Source: Bradyrhizobium sp. CCBAU 53338 (GTDB taxonomy: Bacteria > Pseudomonadota > Alphaproteobacteria > Rhizobiales > Xanthobacteraceae). Taken from it: DNA of 64,000 bases. The notes under the pieces were generated by a model. It did no database searches, was not told the DNA's origin, and saw only the letters and a program-made list of their open reading frames with translations. Position 1 is the first letter of the stretch. Each line of letters starts with the position of its first letter. The DNA lies in assembly GCF_015291665.1 (NCBI RefSeq), contig NZ_CP030048.1, positions 5,208,001 to 5,272,000 on the forward strand, given 5' to 3'. Shown here piece after piece: positions 23,249-33,215 of the stretch. Made by a program: the position numbers and the translations under genes.

Positions 23249-25770
23249 GCCAGCCCCGTCAGCTTTTCCGGCCGGCTCGCATTGGGGCCGTGCGGGAAGT
23301 AATGCAGCCCGATCGCCTCGGCGAGATTGAGCAGGTCCTGCTCCAGCGCGAACAGCGACTTGACCTCGAGCTTCTCGGCTTCGGCAGTCGCCAGCATCGC
23401 CTGCACCGCCACCGCGAGCCGCTGCGGCTTCTCGATCAGGCCGTGCTCCTTCAGGCTCGGCAATGCCGCGATATGCTCGTTCAAGGTCGCCACCTGGAAC
23501 GCGACCGAGCGCGGGTTGTAGCTGTCGAGCACCGCCAGGTCGCGCACCGGCGCCAGGATCGGCGCCAGCAGATAGCGCGAGCGATAGGTGATCTGGGAAT
23601 CCACCAGCGTCAGCAGGATATCGAGATCCTCGTCGCCGGCATCGTCATAGGCAAACTGTCGAGCGAAACGTGTCGTGTTGATGGCGCGCTCGGTGCGGCG
23701 ACCGATATCGAGAAAGCGCCAGCCGGCGGCGCGGTTCATGTTCTCCTGCGCAAGGCCCGCGAAACTCGCAAGCTCCTGCAAGGTCAGCTCGGCCGCGCTC
23801 AGCACGCTGTCGTCGTCCTCGACCTCGTAGGAGAGGCGCTCGGCCATCTCGGTGATGACCTGCCAGGCGTCAGGCGACAGCCGCTCGCGCAACGAGGTGG
23901 CCGTGCGCAGGGCTGAGCGCACCAGCGACAGCGCCGAGCCGAAACGCGCCTCGCTCTGCAAAGCTTCGGCGACGATGCGCCCCGGCGCGGCGCGCGAGGT
24001 CTGCGAGATCGCACCCCAGGTCACCAACAGACGCTGGATCCGCTCGGCAGATTGCAGCGAGGCCGCGGTGCCCTTGTTGGGTCCGCTCGGCGAGCCCAGC
24101 GCGCGCACCAGCCGCAGCGTCGCTTCGGCGCGTTCGAGATAGCGGCCGAGCCAGAACAGATTGTCCGCGGCGCGGCTCGGCAGCACGCCGGCGATGCGAC
24201 GGATGCGAACCTTGTCGGTCGCCGGCAACAGCGACGCGGTCGAGACCTTCTTCTCCGAGACCACCCAGACGTCGGCGGCACGGGCGCCGTCGCCCATCGA
24301 CACCGCGCGCGCGTCCGGCTGCTCGGCGATGCGGCAGAAGCCGCCGGGCATGATGGCCCAGCCATCCGGCGTTGCCGCCGCAAACACGCGCAGCACGAAA
24401 GGACGGGGCGTGAGCTGGCCCTGCTCCCACACCGGCATGGTGGACAGACGCACCACCTCCTGGCCGACATAGTCCATGCCGCGCGCGCTGATGGCATCGA
24501 TCAGGCGCTGATGGCCGGCCGCGTCCAGCTCGCTCGCCAGCACCGGGCCATTGCTGTCGAAGCCGGGTACGCCGCGCTGGTACGCACCTTCGATCGCAAC
24601 CTCGTCGAGCCGCGACAGCACCTCGTCACGCGCCGATTTCTGGCCGCACCACCAGGTCGCGATGTGCGGCATCTTCAGCTCTTCGCCGAGCAGGCGGCGG
24701 CTGAGCGCCGGCAGGAAGCCGAGCAGCGCCCTCGCCTCCAGCACGCCCGAGCCCGGCATGTTGGCGACGACGACGCCGTCCTTGCGCAGCACATCGATCA
24801 GGCCGGGCACACCGAGATGCGAGGACGCATCGAGCTCGAGCGGATCGAGCGAGTTGGAATCGACACGCCGCAGCAGCACATCGAGCCGCTTCAATCCTGC
24901 GACGGTGCGGATATGGATGCGATTGTCGCTGACGGCGAGATCGTCGCCCTCGACCAGGAGGAAGCCGAGATAACGCGCCAAGGTCGCGTGCTCGAAATAG
25001 GTTTCGCTGAAGCTGCCGGGCGAGAGCACGCCGATGCGCGGTTCGTCGCGATCGGCGCGCGCGCGAAGACTGTCGCGAAACGCCTCGAAGAACGGCGCGA
25101 CGCGCGGCACGTTCATCGACTTGTAGAGATCGGAGAAGGCGCGCGAGAGCACCAGGCGGTTCTCCAGCGCATAGCCCGCGCCCGACGGCGCCTGGGTGCG
25201 GTCGCCGAGCACCCACCAGCGGCCGTCGGGGCCGCGACCGACATCGGCGGCATAGAGCGAGAGATAGCGGCCGCCCGGCGGCGGCACGCCGCAGACCGGG
25301 CGGAGATATTCGGGGCTGCCGGCGATTGCGCCAGCGGGCAGCGCGCCTTCCGCGACCAGCCGCCCCTCGCCATAGATGTCGCGCAGCACGAGCTCCAAGA
25401 GTTCGGCGCGCTGGGTGATGCCGGCGGAGAGCTGCTTCCAGTCGGCTTCATCGATCAGCAGCGGCAGATGGCTGAGCATCCAGGGCCGGTCGGCGCTGTC
25501 GCCAGGTGCGCGGTAGGTGACGCCGGCCTCGCGGAGGTGGCGGTCAGCCATGCCGAAGCGGCGCTCGACCTCGTCAGGCGCGAGCGCCCCGAATGCATCG
25601 AAGAAGCGGCTCCAGACCGCGCGCGGGGCGCCGTCGGGCCCCAGGAATTCGTCAGGGATGCCGGGCAGCCGGCGATAATCGCGGACCCATTGCGCGAGGC
25701 GGCGCTGGCCGTCCCGCTGTCCTTGCGCCTTACCTGCCGTCCTGTCCTCTTCGGCTGCGCCCTCGCCCAT
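23245..25770 (-). CDS. Circularly permuted ATP-grasp/alpha-E fusion protein
   Basis: The 841-residue protein fuses two families that are often separate genes. Residues about 70-480 are the circularly permuted type-2 ATP-grasp (GAIAGSPEYLRPVCGVPPPG, VLSPGSFSETYFEHATLARY, DRTQAPSGAGYALENR). Residues about 525-830 are the helical alpha-E domain (RAADNLFWLGRYLERAEATL, GWRFLDIGRRTERAINT, YRSRYLLAP). The ATP-grasp half should activate a carboxylate and join it to an amine; the alpha-E role is unknown. It sits between two transglutaminase-fold genes, 27 bases after one and overlapping the other. No carrier or precursor peptide is visible. Confidence 0.9.
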   Translation of the reverse strand: MGEGAAEEDRTAGKAQGQRDGQRRLAQWVRDYRRLPGIPDEFLGPDGAPRAVWSRFFDAFGALAPDEVERRFGMADRHLREAGVTYRAPGDSADRPWMLSHLPLLIDEADWKQLSAGITQRAELLELVLRDIYGEGRLVAEGALPAGAIAGSPEYLRPVCGVPPPGGRYLSLYAADVGRGPDGRWWVLGDRTQAPSGAGYALENRLVLSRAFSDLYKSMNVPRVAPFFEAFRDSLRARADRDEPRIGVLSPGSFSETYFEHATLARYLGFLLVEGDDLAVSDNRIHIRTVAGLKRLDVLLRRVDSNSLDPLELDASSHLGVPGLIDVLRKDGVVVANMPGSGVLEARALLGFLPALSRRLLGEELKMPHIATWWCGQKSARDEVLSRLDEVAIEGAYQRGVPGFDSNGPVLASELDAAGHQRLIDAISARGMDYVGQEVVRLSTMPVWEQGQLTPRPFVLRVFAAATPDGWAIMPGGFCRIAEQPDARAVSMGDGARAADVWVVSEKKVSTASLLPATDKVRIRRIAGVLPSRAADNLFWLGRYLERAEATLRLVRALGSPSGPNKGTAASLQSAERIQRLLVTWGAISQTSRAAPGRIVAEALQSEARFGSALSLVRSALRTATSLRERLSPDAWQVITEMAERLSYEVEDDDSVLSAAELTLQELASFAGLAQENMNRAAGWRFLDIGRRTERAINTTRFARQFAYDDAGDEDLDILLTLVDSQITYRSRYLLAPILAPVRDLAVLDSYNPRSVAFQVATLNEHIAALPSLKEHGLIEKPQRLAVAVQAMLATAEAEKLEVKSLFALEQDLLNLAEAIGLHYFPHGPNASRPEKLTGLA

Positions 25771-25797
25771 GCGCCTCTCCCTGCCCCACCCTCATAC

Positions 25798-28700
25798 TCA
25801 TTGCAGGAGCGGGGTCCGCAAGTCGAGGGTCAGCGGAAATTCATTTGTGCGTTCCTCGGGCGGCGGCTGCATCGGCCCCGGCGTATGGCCGTGGTCCTGG
25901 AAGCGCGCCAGCCGCCGCGCCTCGGCCTCGTAGGTGTTGACGGGCTTGGTGTCGTAGTTGCGCCCGCCGGGATGGGCGACGTGATAGACGCAGCCGCCCA
26001 GCGAGCGGCCGTTCCAGCTATCTATGAGGTCGAAGGTCAGCGGCGCGTGGACCGGAATGGTCGGGTGCAGGCCGGAGGCCGGCTGCCAGGCCTTGAAGCG
26101 GACGCCGGCCACGGCCTCGGCCGAGCGGCCGGTCGATGTCATCGGCAGGCGGCGGCCGTTGCAGGTGATGATATGGCGACCCTCGACGAAGCCCTCTGCC
26201 TTGACCTGGAGCCGCTCGACCGAGCTGTCGACATAGCGCACGGTGCCGCCGGCCGAGCCCTCTTCACCCAGGACGTGCCAGGGCTCCAGCGCCTGCCGCA
26301 GCTCCATCGTCACGCCGCCATGATGGATGCGGCCAAAGGCGGGGAAGCGGAATTCGAGCTGGGCCAGATACCATTCCGGCTCGAACGGATAGCCTGAGCT
26401 TTTCAGCTCGGACAGCACGTCCTTGAAATCTTCCCAGATGAAATGCGGCAGCATGAAGCGATCATGCAACGCAGTGCCCCAGCGCACGAACCTGCCGCTT
26501 TGCGGCTCGCGCCAGAACTTTGCGATCAGCGCGCGGATCAGCAGCTGCTGCGCCAGCGACATGCGCGGATCCGGCGGCATTTCGAGCGCGCGAAATTCGA
26601 CGAGGCCGAGCCGGCCGGTGGGACCGTCAGGCGAATAGAGCTTGTCGATGCAGATTTCCGAGCGATGGGTGTTGCCGGTGATGTCGACCAGCAGATGCCT
26701 GAAGAAGCGGTCCACCAGCCACAGCGGGGCCTGGTAGCCCGGCGGCGGCACGTGCGAGAGCGCGATCTCCAGCTCGTAGATGCTGTCATGGCGCGCTTCG
26801 TCGATGCGCGGCGCCTGGCTGGTCGGGCCGATGAACAGGCCCGAGAAGAAATAGGACAGCGAGGGATGCCGCTGCCAGTACAGCACGAGACTCTTCAAGA
26901 GATCAGGCCGGCGCAGGAACGGCGAATCCTGCGGGCTCGAGCCGCCGATCACGACGTGATTGCCGCCGCCGGTGCCGGTGTGGCGGCCATCGAGCAGAAA
27001 ACGATTGGCGCCGAGACGCACCTTGCCGGCGTCCTCGTAGAGACCCGAGGTGATCTCGACCGCATCGCGCCAGCTCTGCGCCGGCTGGATGTTCACCTCG
27101 ATGACGCCGGGGTCGGGCGTGACCTTGATGACCTCGATGCGGGGATCGAACGGCGGCGCATAGCCCTCGACATGGACCTGGAGCTGCATCTCTTCGGCCG
27201 TGGCTTCGACCGCCGCAACCAGTTCGAGATAATCCTCGATACGCTCGACCGGCGGCATGAACGCGCAGATCACGCCGTCGCGGACTTCGATCGACAGCGC
27301 CGTGCGAACCGGGATGGACGTGTTGAGCTGCTCAGGCGTGACCCGCCGCGGCGGCGATTTTGGGCGCGCCGGCGGTGTAAACACCGGCAGCTTATCGCGC
27401 GCCTCCATCGGGTCCTGCTCGATAATGTAGGGATATTGATTTGGCGGCACATAGCCGAGCGAGCCGATCGGCAGGCGCAGGCCGAGCGGTGAATCGCCCG
27501 GCGACAGGAACAGATGGCCGCGCCGGAGCTGCCAGCGCTCGCTGCGCCAGCGCGGCGGCGCATTCCAGCGCTGCACCGGCAGCACGAAGCCGCGCGGCGC
27601 GCGGAGGCCCTGATTGAAGACCCGCGCCATCCGCGCGCGCGCCTCGGGATCGGACAATTGCGAGTTGGAGGGATCGACGTTGATCGGAAGCTCGGCTTCC
27701 TTCTGCAGCCAGTAGACGGTGTCCTCATAGGCCGGGATGATGTAGCCGGGATCGAGCCCGAGCCGCGCCGCCGTGCCCTCCATGAAGTCTTCGGCGTCCT
27801 CGGTCTGGGCACGCCTGGGATTCTCGATTTTTGCGATGAGATCGGCGTTCTTCCAGATCGGCACGCCGTCCTTGCGCCAGTACAGACCAAAGGCCCAGCG
27901 CGGCAGGCTCTCGCCCGGATACCATTTTCCCTGGCCGTAATGCAGCAGACCGCCCGGGGCAAAGCGCGTCCGCAGGCGGCGGATCAGATCATCGCCGAGC
28001 GCGCGCTTGGTCGGACCGACGGCTTCCGTATTCCACTCCGCGGCCTCGAGATCATCCACGGACACGAAGGTCGGCTCGCCACCCATGGTGAGCCGCACGT
28101 CCTGGCTTAGGAGATCACCGTCGACCTGCTCGCCGAGATCATTGAGCCGCGCCCAGGACTCGTCGGAGAACGGCTTTGTGATGCGTGGCGCCTCGCGAAT
28201 CCGCCGCACGCTCATGTCGAAGGCGAACTCGACTTCGGCAAAGCCTGCGCCGCCTGAGATTGGAGCTGCCGAGCGATAATGCGGCGTGGCCGCCACGGGG
28301 ATGTGCCCCTCGCCCGCGAGCATTCCGGAGGTCGCATCGAAACCGATCCAGCCAGCGCCGGGCAGATAGACCTCGGCCCAGGCGTGCAGATCGGTAAAGT
28401 CGTTCTCGACCTCGGGTGGTCCCTCGATCGGATCGATGTCGGGACGAATCTGGATCAAATAGCCGGAGACGAAGCGCGCGGCGAGGCCGAGATGGCGGAA
28501 GGTCTGGATCAGAAGCCAGGCGGAGTCGCGGCACGATCCCGCGCAGGACGTCAGCGTCTCCTCCGGCGTCTGCACGCCGGGCTCCATGCGGATGATGTAG
28601 CTAATCTTCTTCTGCAGCTCGCGATTGAGATCGACCAGGTAGTTGACCGTGTTCGGCGCCTCGCGCGGGATCGAGGCCAGATATTTTGCGAATTCGCGAT

Positions 28701-29070
28701 CGGGCTTGATGGTCTCGAGATACGGCGCCAGCTCGGTCTTGAGATCTTTCGGATACTCGAACGGAAAGCTGTCGGCATAGGGCTCGACGAAGAAGTCGAA
28801 CGGGTTGACCGTCGTCATCTGCGCCGTGAAGTCGACCTCGAATTTCAGCTCGGTCGTCTTCTCCGGGAAGACGTAGCGGGCGAGCCAGTTGCCCTGCGGG
28901 TCCTGCTGCCAGTTCACGAAGTGGTTGGCCGGCGTGACCTTGAGCGAATAGCTCAGGATCGGCGTTCGCGTGTGCGGCGCCGGCCGCAGGCGGATGGTCT
29001 GCGGTCCCAGATCGATCGGGCGGTCGTATTTGTAGTGCGTGACGTGATGCAGTGCGACGTAGATCGACAC
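25798..29070 (-). CDS. Transglutaminase/DUF2126 putative amidoligase fusion
   Basis: The roughly 1090-residue protein begins with the bacterial transglutaminase N-terminal domain ([15 protein letters not shown]) and a transglutaminase-like core with Cys180 ([10 protein letters not shown]), His229 ([10 protein letters not shown]) and Asp244 (GFDATSGML). From about residue 270 to 1075 it is DUF2126, annotated as a putative amidoligase, with blocks such as [28 protein letters not shown] and [18 protein letters not shown] chose GTG 29070 because the family domain begins at once; an open frame reaches 29127. It is the first gene of the transglutaminase/ATP-grasp unit and suggests ATP-dependent amide synthesis coupled to amide exchange or hydrolysis. 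Confidence 0.9.
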   Translation of the reverse strand: MSIYVALHHVTHYKYDRPIDLGPQTIRLRPAPHTRTPILSYSLKVTPANHFVNWQQDPQGNWLARYVFPEKTTELKFEVDFTAQMTTVNPFDFFVEPYADSFPFEYPKDLKTELAPYLETIKPDREFAKYLASIPREAPNTVNYLVDLNRELQKKISYIIRMEPGVQTPEETLTSCAGSCRDSAWLLIQTFRHLGLAARFVSGYLIQIRPDIDPIEGPPEVENDFTDLHAWAEVYLPGAGWIGFDATSGMLAGEGHIPVAATPHYRSAAPISGGAGFAEVEFAFDMSVRRIREAPRITKPFSDESWARLNDLGEQVDGDLLSQDVRLTMGGEPTFVSVDDLEAAEWNTEAVGPTKRALGDDLIRRLRTRFAPGGLLHYGQGKWYPGESLPRWAFGLYWRKDGVPIWKNADLIAKIENPRRAQTEDAEDFMEGTAARLGLDPGYIIPAYEDTVYWLQKEAELPINVDPSNSQLSDPEARARMARVFNQGLRAPRGFVLPVQRWNAPPRWRSERWQLRRGHLFLSPGDSPLGLRLPIGSLGYVPPNQYPYIIEQDPMEARDKLPVFTPPARPKSPPRRVTPEQLNTSIPVRTALSIEVRDGVICAFMPPVERIEDYLELVAAVEATAEEMQLQVHVEGYAPPFDPRIEVIKVTPDPGVIEVNIQPAQSWRDAVEITSGLYEDAGKVRLGANRFLLDGRHTGTGGGNHVVIGGSSPQDSPFLRRPDLLKSLVLYWQRHPSLSYFFSGLFIGPTSQAPRIDEARHDSIYELEIALSHVPPPGYQAPLWLVDRFFRHLLVDITGNTHRSEICIDKLYSPDGPTGRLGLVEFRALEMPPDPRMSLAQQLLIRALIAKFWREPQSGRFVRWGTALHDRFMLPHFIWEDFKDVLSELKSSGYPFEPEWYLAQLEFRFPAFGRIHHGGVTMELRQALEPWHVLGEEGSAGGTVRYVDSSVERLQVKAEGFVEGRHIITCNGRRLPMTSTGRSAEAVAGVRFKAWQPASGLHPTIPVHAPLTFDLIDSWNGRSLGGCVYHVAHPGGRNYDTKPVNTYEAEARRLARFQDHGHTPGPMQPPPEERTNEFPLTLDLRTPLLQ

Positions 29071-29175
29071 GGGGTGCGGTGCTCCAGCAGCTTTTTTGAG
29101 CAGAACACCTGACGTGAATGCGATCAAGCACTAACAACGGGCAGACCGTGCCTACGGCACGGGCTGCACGGTCGA

Positions 29176-30699
29176 TCACATCGTCGCGCCGAGCACCCAG
29201 GGCGCGAACTCGGCACCGCCGAAATCGAAGCTCTCGCTCTTGGTGGGCTGGCCGGAGGCGGTCTTCAGGATGAGATCGAAGATGCGCTGGCCGCACTCCT
29301 GGACACTCTCCTCACCTTCGAGGATGGTGCCGCAATTGACGTCCATGTCCTCTTCCATGCGCTTGTACATAGGCGTGTTGGTGGCGAGCTTGATCGAGGG
29401 CGCAGGCTTGCAGCCGAACACGCTGCCGCGTCCCGTGGTGAAGCAGACGAGGTTGGCGCCGCCGGCGACCTGGCCTGTTGCCGCGACCGGGTCGTAGCCG
29501 GGCGTGTCCATGAAGACGAAGCCCTTCTTGGTCACGGGCTCGGCGTAGCGCAAAACATCGACGAGATTGGTGGTGCCGGCCTTGGCCATCGCGCCGAGCG
29601 ATTTTTCCAGAATGGTGGTGAGACCGCCGGCCTTGTTGCCGGGGCTCGGATTGGCATTCATCTCGGCGCCTTCGCGCGTCGTGTATTCGTCCCACCAGCG
29701 CATGAGATCGACGAGCTTCTCGCCGACCTCGCGGCTGACGGCGCGGCGCGTGAGGAGATGCTCGGCGCCGTAGGTCTCCGGCGTCTCCGACAGAATGACA
29801 GTGCCGCCGTGGCGCACGATGAGATCGCTGGCAGCACCAAGCGCCGGATTCGCCGACACGCCGGAATAGCCGTCCGAGCCGCCGCATTGCAGCGCGACGG
29901 TGAGTTCGCTCGCCGGAACGGACTCGCGCTTGACCTTGTTGGAGTCAGTGAGCGCCTCGCGCACGAAGGCGATGCCGGCTTCCACCGTCTTGCGGGTGCC
30001 GCCGACCTCCTGGATGTCCATCGCGCGCAGGCGACCGGCGAGCTTCTGCTCTTCCATGAGCCCGCCGATCTGGTTCACCTCGCAGCCGAGGCCGAGCACG
30101 ATGACATGAGAGAAATTCACGTGACGCGCATAGCCGCCGAGCGTACGGCGAAGCAGCGCGAGCGGCTCGTTCTGCGTCATGCCGCAACCGGTCTTGTGGG
30201 TCAGCGCGACCACGCCGTCGACATTGGGAAATTCGGCCAGCGGATTGTCGCCGGTGAACGGGTTCTTCTTGAAGACGTCGGCGACGAGGCTTGCGACATG
30301 CGCGCTGCAATTCACCGAGGTGAGGATGCCGATATAGTTGCGCGTGGCGACGCGGCCGTCGGGGCGGCGAATGCCTTCGAACGTCGCCGGCAGGTCGAAA
30401 TTCGGTGTCGGCTTGACGTCGGCGCAATAGGCGTAGTCCTTGGCAAAGTCACCCATGCCGATGTTCTGCACGTGCACGTGCTGGCCCGGCGCGATGGCCT
30501 GCGTCGCAAAGCCGATGATCTGGCCGTAGCGGATCACGGGCTCGCCCACCGCGAACGGCTTGATCGCAACCTTGTGGCCGGAGGGAATGCGCTCGACCGT
30601 CGTCACGCCGTCGGCCACCACCGTCCCCGACGGCAGGCTCGCGCGCGCGATCAGCACGCCATCATCGGGATGCAGGCGGATGACGGGGCTGATGGTCAT
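29176..30699 (-). CDS. UxaA/GarD-family sugar-acid dehydratase
   Basis: The 507-residue protein belongs to the altronate/galactarate dehydratase family: an N-terminal SAF-type domain (residues about 10-85) is followed by the large dehydratase domain. Motifs include RNYIGILTSVNCSAHVA near 120, THKTGCGMTQNEP near 167, GLGCEVNQIGG near 205, ALQCGGSDGYSGVSANPALG near 270, and CFTTGRGSVFG near 415, with Cys residues expected to bind iron. It would remove water from an aldonic or aldaric acid. AGGAGATACTC precedes the ATG. It follows the HpcH/HpaI aldolase gene on the same strand after 93 bases; the aldolase could cleave its keto-acid product. Confidence 0.9.
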   Translation of the reverse strand: MTISPVIRLHPDDGVLIARASLPSGTVVADGVTTVERIPSGHKVAIKPFAVGEPVIRYGQIIGFATQAIAPGQHVHVQNIGMGDFAKDYAYCADVKPTPNFDLPATFEGIRRPDGRVATRNYIGILTSVNCSAHVASLVADVFKKNPFTGDNPLAEFPNVDGVVALTHKTGCGMTQNEPLALLRRTLGGYARHVNFSHVIVLGLGCEVNQIGGLMEEQKLAGRLRAMDIQEVGGTRKTVEAGIAFVREALTDSNKVKRESVPASELTVALQCGGSDGYSGVSANPALGAASDLIVRHGGTVILSETPETYGAEHLLTRRAVSREVGEKLVDLMRWWDEYTTREGAEMNANPSPGNKAGGLTTILEKSLGAMAKAGTTNLVDVLRYAEPVTKKGFVFMDTPGYDPVAATGQVAGGANLVCFTTGRGSVFGCKPAPSIKLATNTPMYKRMEEDMDVNCGTILEGEESVQECGQRIFDLILKTASGQPTKSESFDFGGAEFAPWVLGATM

Positions 30700-30705
30700 G
30701 AGTAT

Positions 30706-30790
30706 CTCCTAAAGCGAATAGTGAGTAGCGAGTTCCGAATGGAAAAGGGGAGCAGCATCGTTCGCCACTCCCCATTCGCCATTCGCGAGT
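30706..30790. repeat. Intergenic repeat of degenerate TTCGCC/CGAAT units
   Basis: The gap between the aldolase and dehydratase genes is made of short related units (TAGTGAGTAGCGAGTTCCGAATGG on one side, CACTCCCCATTCGCCATTCGCGA on the other) in inverted order. It looks like a dispersed intergenic repeat, here lying inside a probable operon. Confidence 0.5.
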
Positions 30791-30792
30791 TC

Positions 30793-31569
30793 TTAAGCCT
30801 TGCCGCCGGAATCCTTGCGGGTCGCGTTGACTTGCATCTTGGCGTAGGTGGTCATCAGGCCGACCTCGTTCGAGAGCGTCACCAGCTTGAAGCCCATGTT
30901 GATGGCGCGCGCCGCGCCTTCGGCGCCGCTGCAATGGATGCCCGGGTTGAGGCCGCGCTTGCCGCATTCCTTGATGATCTTGTCGTAGATCGCGAGGATC
31001 TCGGGTTCGGAGCGATCGAGCTTCGGCTCGAGGCCGTAGGAGAAGCCGAGATCGGACGGGCCGATATAGACGCCGTCGATGCCTTCGACGTCGAGGATCG
31101 CTTCCATGTTCTCGACCGCGGTCCTGGTCTCCATCATCGGCAGCAGGATGGTGTCGGCATTCGCGGTCTTCTGGTAGGAGCCGGCGGTGCCGTACATGCC
31201 GGCGCGGATCGGCCCGTTGGAACGGACGCCCTGCGGCGGATATTTGGAGTAGGAGACGAGGTTCCTGGCCTCCTGCGCCGTATTGACCATCGGGCAGATC
31301 ACGCCATAGGCGCCGCCGTCGAGCACCTTGCCGATGATGCCGGGTTCGTTCCAGGGCACGCGGACCATCGGGGTGACCGGGTGCTTGTCCATGGCCTGGA
31401 AGCACTGCACCATCGACAGATAGTCCTGCACGCCGTGCTGCATGTCGACGGTGACGCTGTCGAAGCCGCATTGCGCGATCATCTCAGCCGAGAAACCGGA
31501 CGGAATGGCCAGCCACGCGTTGACCACGGCCTTGCCCGACTTCCAGATTTCCTTGACCTTGTTCGCCAC
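30793..31569 (-). CDS. HpcH/HpaI-family class II aldolase
   Basis: The 258-residue metal-dependent pyruvate aldolase has the family features: VTVDMQHGVQDY with the catalytic His near residue 46, the metal-binding Glu in LLPMMETRTAVENMEAI near 145, Asp in GVYIGPSDLGFSYG near 173, and substrate Arg in MVRVPWNEPG near 70. Such enzymes split 4-hydroxy-2-oxo acids into pyruvate plus an aldehyde. The homoprotocatechuate genes nearby need exactly this last step (4-hydroxy-2-oxoheptanedioate aldolase), while the dehydratase downstream suggests a sugar-acid role. Both are possible. The GTG start follows AAGGAAGG. Confidence 0.88.
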   Translation of the reverse strand: MANKVKEIWKSGKAVVNAWLAIPSGFSAEMIAQCGFDSVTVDMQHGVQDYLSMVQCFQAMDKHPVTPMVRVPWNEPGIIGKVLDGGAYGVICPMVNTAQEARNLVSYSKYPPQGVRSNGPIRAGMYGTAGSYQKTANADTILLPMMETRTAVENMEAILDVEGIDGVYIGPSDLGFSYGLEPKLDRSEPEILAIYDKIIKECGKRGLNPGIHCSGAEGAARAINMGFKLVTLSNEVGLMTTYAKMQVNATRKDSGGKA

Positions 31570-31750
31570 GTTGCCTTCCTTCTTTGTTGTTTAAACCGTG
31601 TTGTCTGGACCTTCGTCGCGATGACGAGCGCCGCGACAGCGCGCTCCTGGTTTCCAGTGCCGATTTGGACGGATCAGCTTGGGCGGCACTTTGAGCGAAA
31701 AAACGCAGCAATGTCCATGGCTCTCGCCGCATCCAAGCGCATATCTGGTT

Positions 31751-32269
31751 TCACTCTCCTGCACTTGCCTCGTCGCCGGCGCCGAGCGCCGCAAGGCACG
31801 TCTCCAACTCTCCGAGCATCTCCTGCAACTCGGCAAGCTTGCGCGCGCCGAAGCGCTGCGTGATCTCGGCATAGATCGCCTCCGAGGACGGCGCGACTAG
31901 GGCCATCAGCTTCACGCCCTCCCTGGAGATCGAGACCATGCTGCGGCGCTGATCCGTCTTCGCGGTCTTGCGCTCGATCAGATTGCGCGCCTCGAGATCG
32001 CGCAGGATGCGCGACAGGCTTGGTCCGAGGAGAAACGCAGTGCGCGCGAGTTCCGTGACCTCTGCAGCTTCGATGGCGGCGAGCGCGCGCAGGATGCGCC
32101 ATTGCTGCTCGGTCAGGCCGTGTTCGCGCAGATTGGGACGAAATTGCCGCATCACCGCCTCTCGCGCCCGCAAGAGCGACATCGGCAGCGAGCGCGAGAA
32201 GTCCCGCATCGGCACCTGCCGCGCGGCGGGCGGGCTTGCGCTGGTCGGATCAGCCGGTCTTTTCGCCAT
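31751..32269 (-). CDS. hpaR: MarR-family regulator, HpaR-like
   Basis: The 172-residue winged-helix repressor resembles HpaR/HpcR, the homoprotocatechuate repressor: the family-typical MRDFSRSLPMSLLRAREAVM near residue 21, LTEQQWRILRALA near 52, and the DNA-binding segment LLGPSLSRILRDLEARNLIE near 82, followed by the wing. It is divergent from the hpa operon across 111 bases containing a perfect palindrome. It therefore probably represses that operon and perhaps itself, with an aromatic acid as inducer. AAAGGG precedes the ATG. The extra 20 N-terminal residues rich in Pro and Ala are not part of the fold. Confidence 0.9.
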   Translation of the reverse strand: MAKRPADPTSASPPAARQVPMRDFSRSLPMSLLRAREAVMRQFRPNLREHGLTEQQWRILRALAAIEAAEVTELARTAFLLGPSLSRILRDLEARNLIERKTAKTDQRRSMVSISREGVKLMALVAPSSEAIYAEITQRFGARKLAELQEMLGELETCLAALGAGDEASAGE

Positions 32270-32321
32270 GATACCCTTTCAGACCGCTAGCTGTTTGCAG
32301 TGCAGCAAACCCGAATTGTGT

Positions 32322-32350
32322 TTGACGCATTCACTTAACATGTTAAGTAT
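32322..32350 (+). promoter_or_regulatory. hpa operon promoter with overlapping palindromic operator
   Basis: TTGACG at 32322-32327 and AAGTAT at 32345-32350, 17 bases apart, form a plausible sigma-70-type promoter 31 bases before the first hpa ATG. The 16-bp perfect palindrome ACTTAACATGTTAAGT at 32333-32348 fills the spacer and enters the -10 box. This is the expected size and position for a MarR-family operator. Confidence 0.65.
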
Positions 32351-32380
32351 CTCCGGGCACCACGATTTGTAAGCTCTCAG

Positions 32381-33187
32381 ATGCCGCTATCCAAAGACGA
32401 TATCCAGGCTTGCGCGAGCCGTCTGCACCGGGCGGAGAAGACCCGCGTGCAGATCCGGCAATTGTCGCAGGATTTCCCCGACATCACCATCGCCCATGCC
32501 TATGCGATTCAGAAGGCGTGGGTCGACATCAAGATCGCCGAGGGGCGGATCGTCAAAGGCCACAAGATCGGCCTGACTTCGAAGGCGATGCAGAGCGCGC
32601 TCAATATCGACGAGCCCGACTCCGGGGTGCTGCTCGACGACATGTTCTTCGCCGACGGCGGGATCATTCCGACCGAGCGCTTCATCGCGACGCGCGTCGA
32701 GGCCGAGCTTGCCTTCGTCATGAACAAGCGCCTGTCGGGGCCGGACTGCACGATGTTCGACGTGCTCAACGCCACCGACTTCGTCGTGCCGGCGCTGGAG
32801 ATTCTGGATACGCGCATCGAGCGCGTCGATCCCGAGACCAAGGCCACACGAAAGATCTACGACACCATCGCCGACAACGCGGCGAATGCCGGCATCGTGC
32901 TCGGCGGACGGCCGATCCGTCCGCTAGAGGCGGACCTGCGCTGGATCGGCGCGCTGTGCTTCAAGAACGGCCAACTGGAAGAGACCGGCCTTGCCGCCGG
33001 CGTGCTCAATCATCCGGCCACCGCCGTCGCGTGGCTTGCCAACAAGATCGCGCCGCTCGGGCTTGCGCTCGAGCCCGGCCAGGTGGTGCTCGCCGGCTCC
33101 TTCATCCGTCCGATCGAGACCCGCAAGGGCGACACAATTCAGGCCGATTATGGCGCCTACGGCTCGGTGAGCTGCTACTTCGCCTGA
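32381..33187 (+). CDS. hpaH: 2-oxo-hept-4-ene-1,7-dioate hydratase
   Basis: The 268-residue protein is of the FAH-related hydratase family and matches HpaH/Hpc[20 protein letters not shown] near residue 59, [15 protein letters not shown] near 80, [16 protein letters not shown] near 104 and [19 protein letters not shown] near 210. It adds water to 2-oxohept-4-ene-1,7-dioate, the step before aldol cleavage in homoprotocatechuate degradation. It is the first gene of the operon directly behind the HpaR-type operator. The next gene follows after 28 bases. Confidence 0.92.
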   Translation: MPLSKDDIQACASRLHRAEKTRVQIRQLSQDFPDITIAHAYAIQKAWVDIKIAEGRIVKGHKIGLTSKAMQSALNIDEPDSGVLLDDMFFADGGIIPTERFIATRVEAELAFVMNKRLSGPDCTMFDVLNATDFVVPALEILDTRIERVDPETKATRKIYDTIADNAANAGIVLGGRPIRPLEADLRWIGALCFKNGQLEETGLAAGVLNHPATAVAWLANKIAPLGLALEPGQVVLAGSFIRPIETRKGDTIQADYGAYGSVSCYFA

Positions 33188-33215
33188 CCCATAAAATACA
33201 GGGAGTGAAACCGCC

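Noticed and set aside
24052..26397. 781-codon plus-strand frame opposite the ATP-grasp/alpha-E and DUF2126 genes
   Set aside because: Low-complexity, Arg/Ala/His-rich product with no family features; the minus strand carries conserved motifs throughout.
29758..31863. 701-codon plus-strand frame opposite the dehydratase and aldolase genes
   Set aside because: Same compositional artefact; real enzymes lie on the other strand and the frame runs through a non-coding repeat gap.
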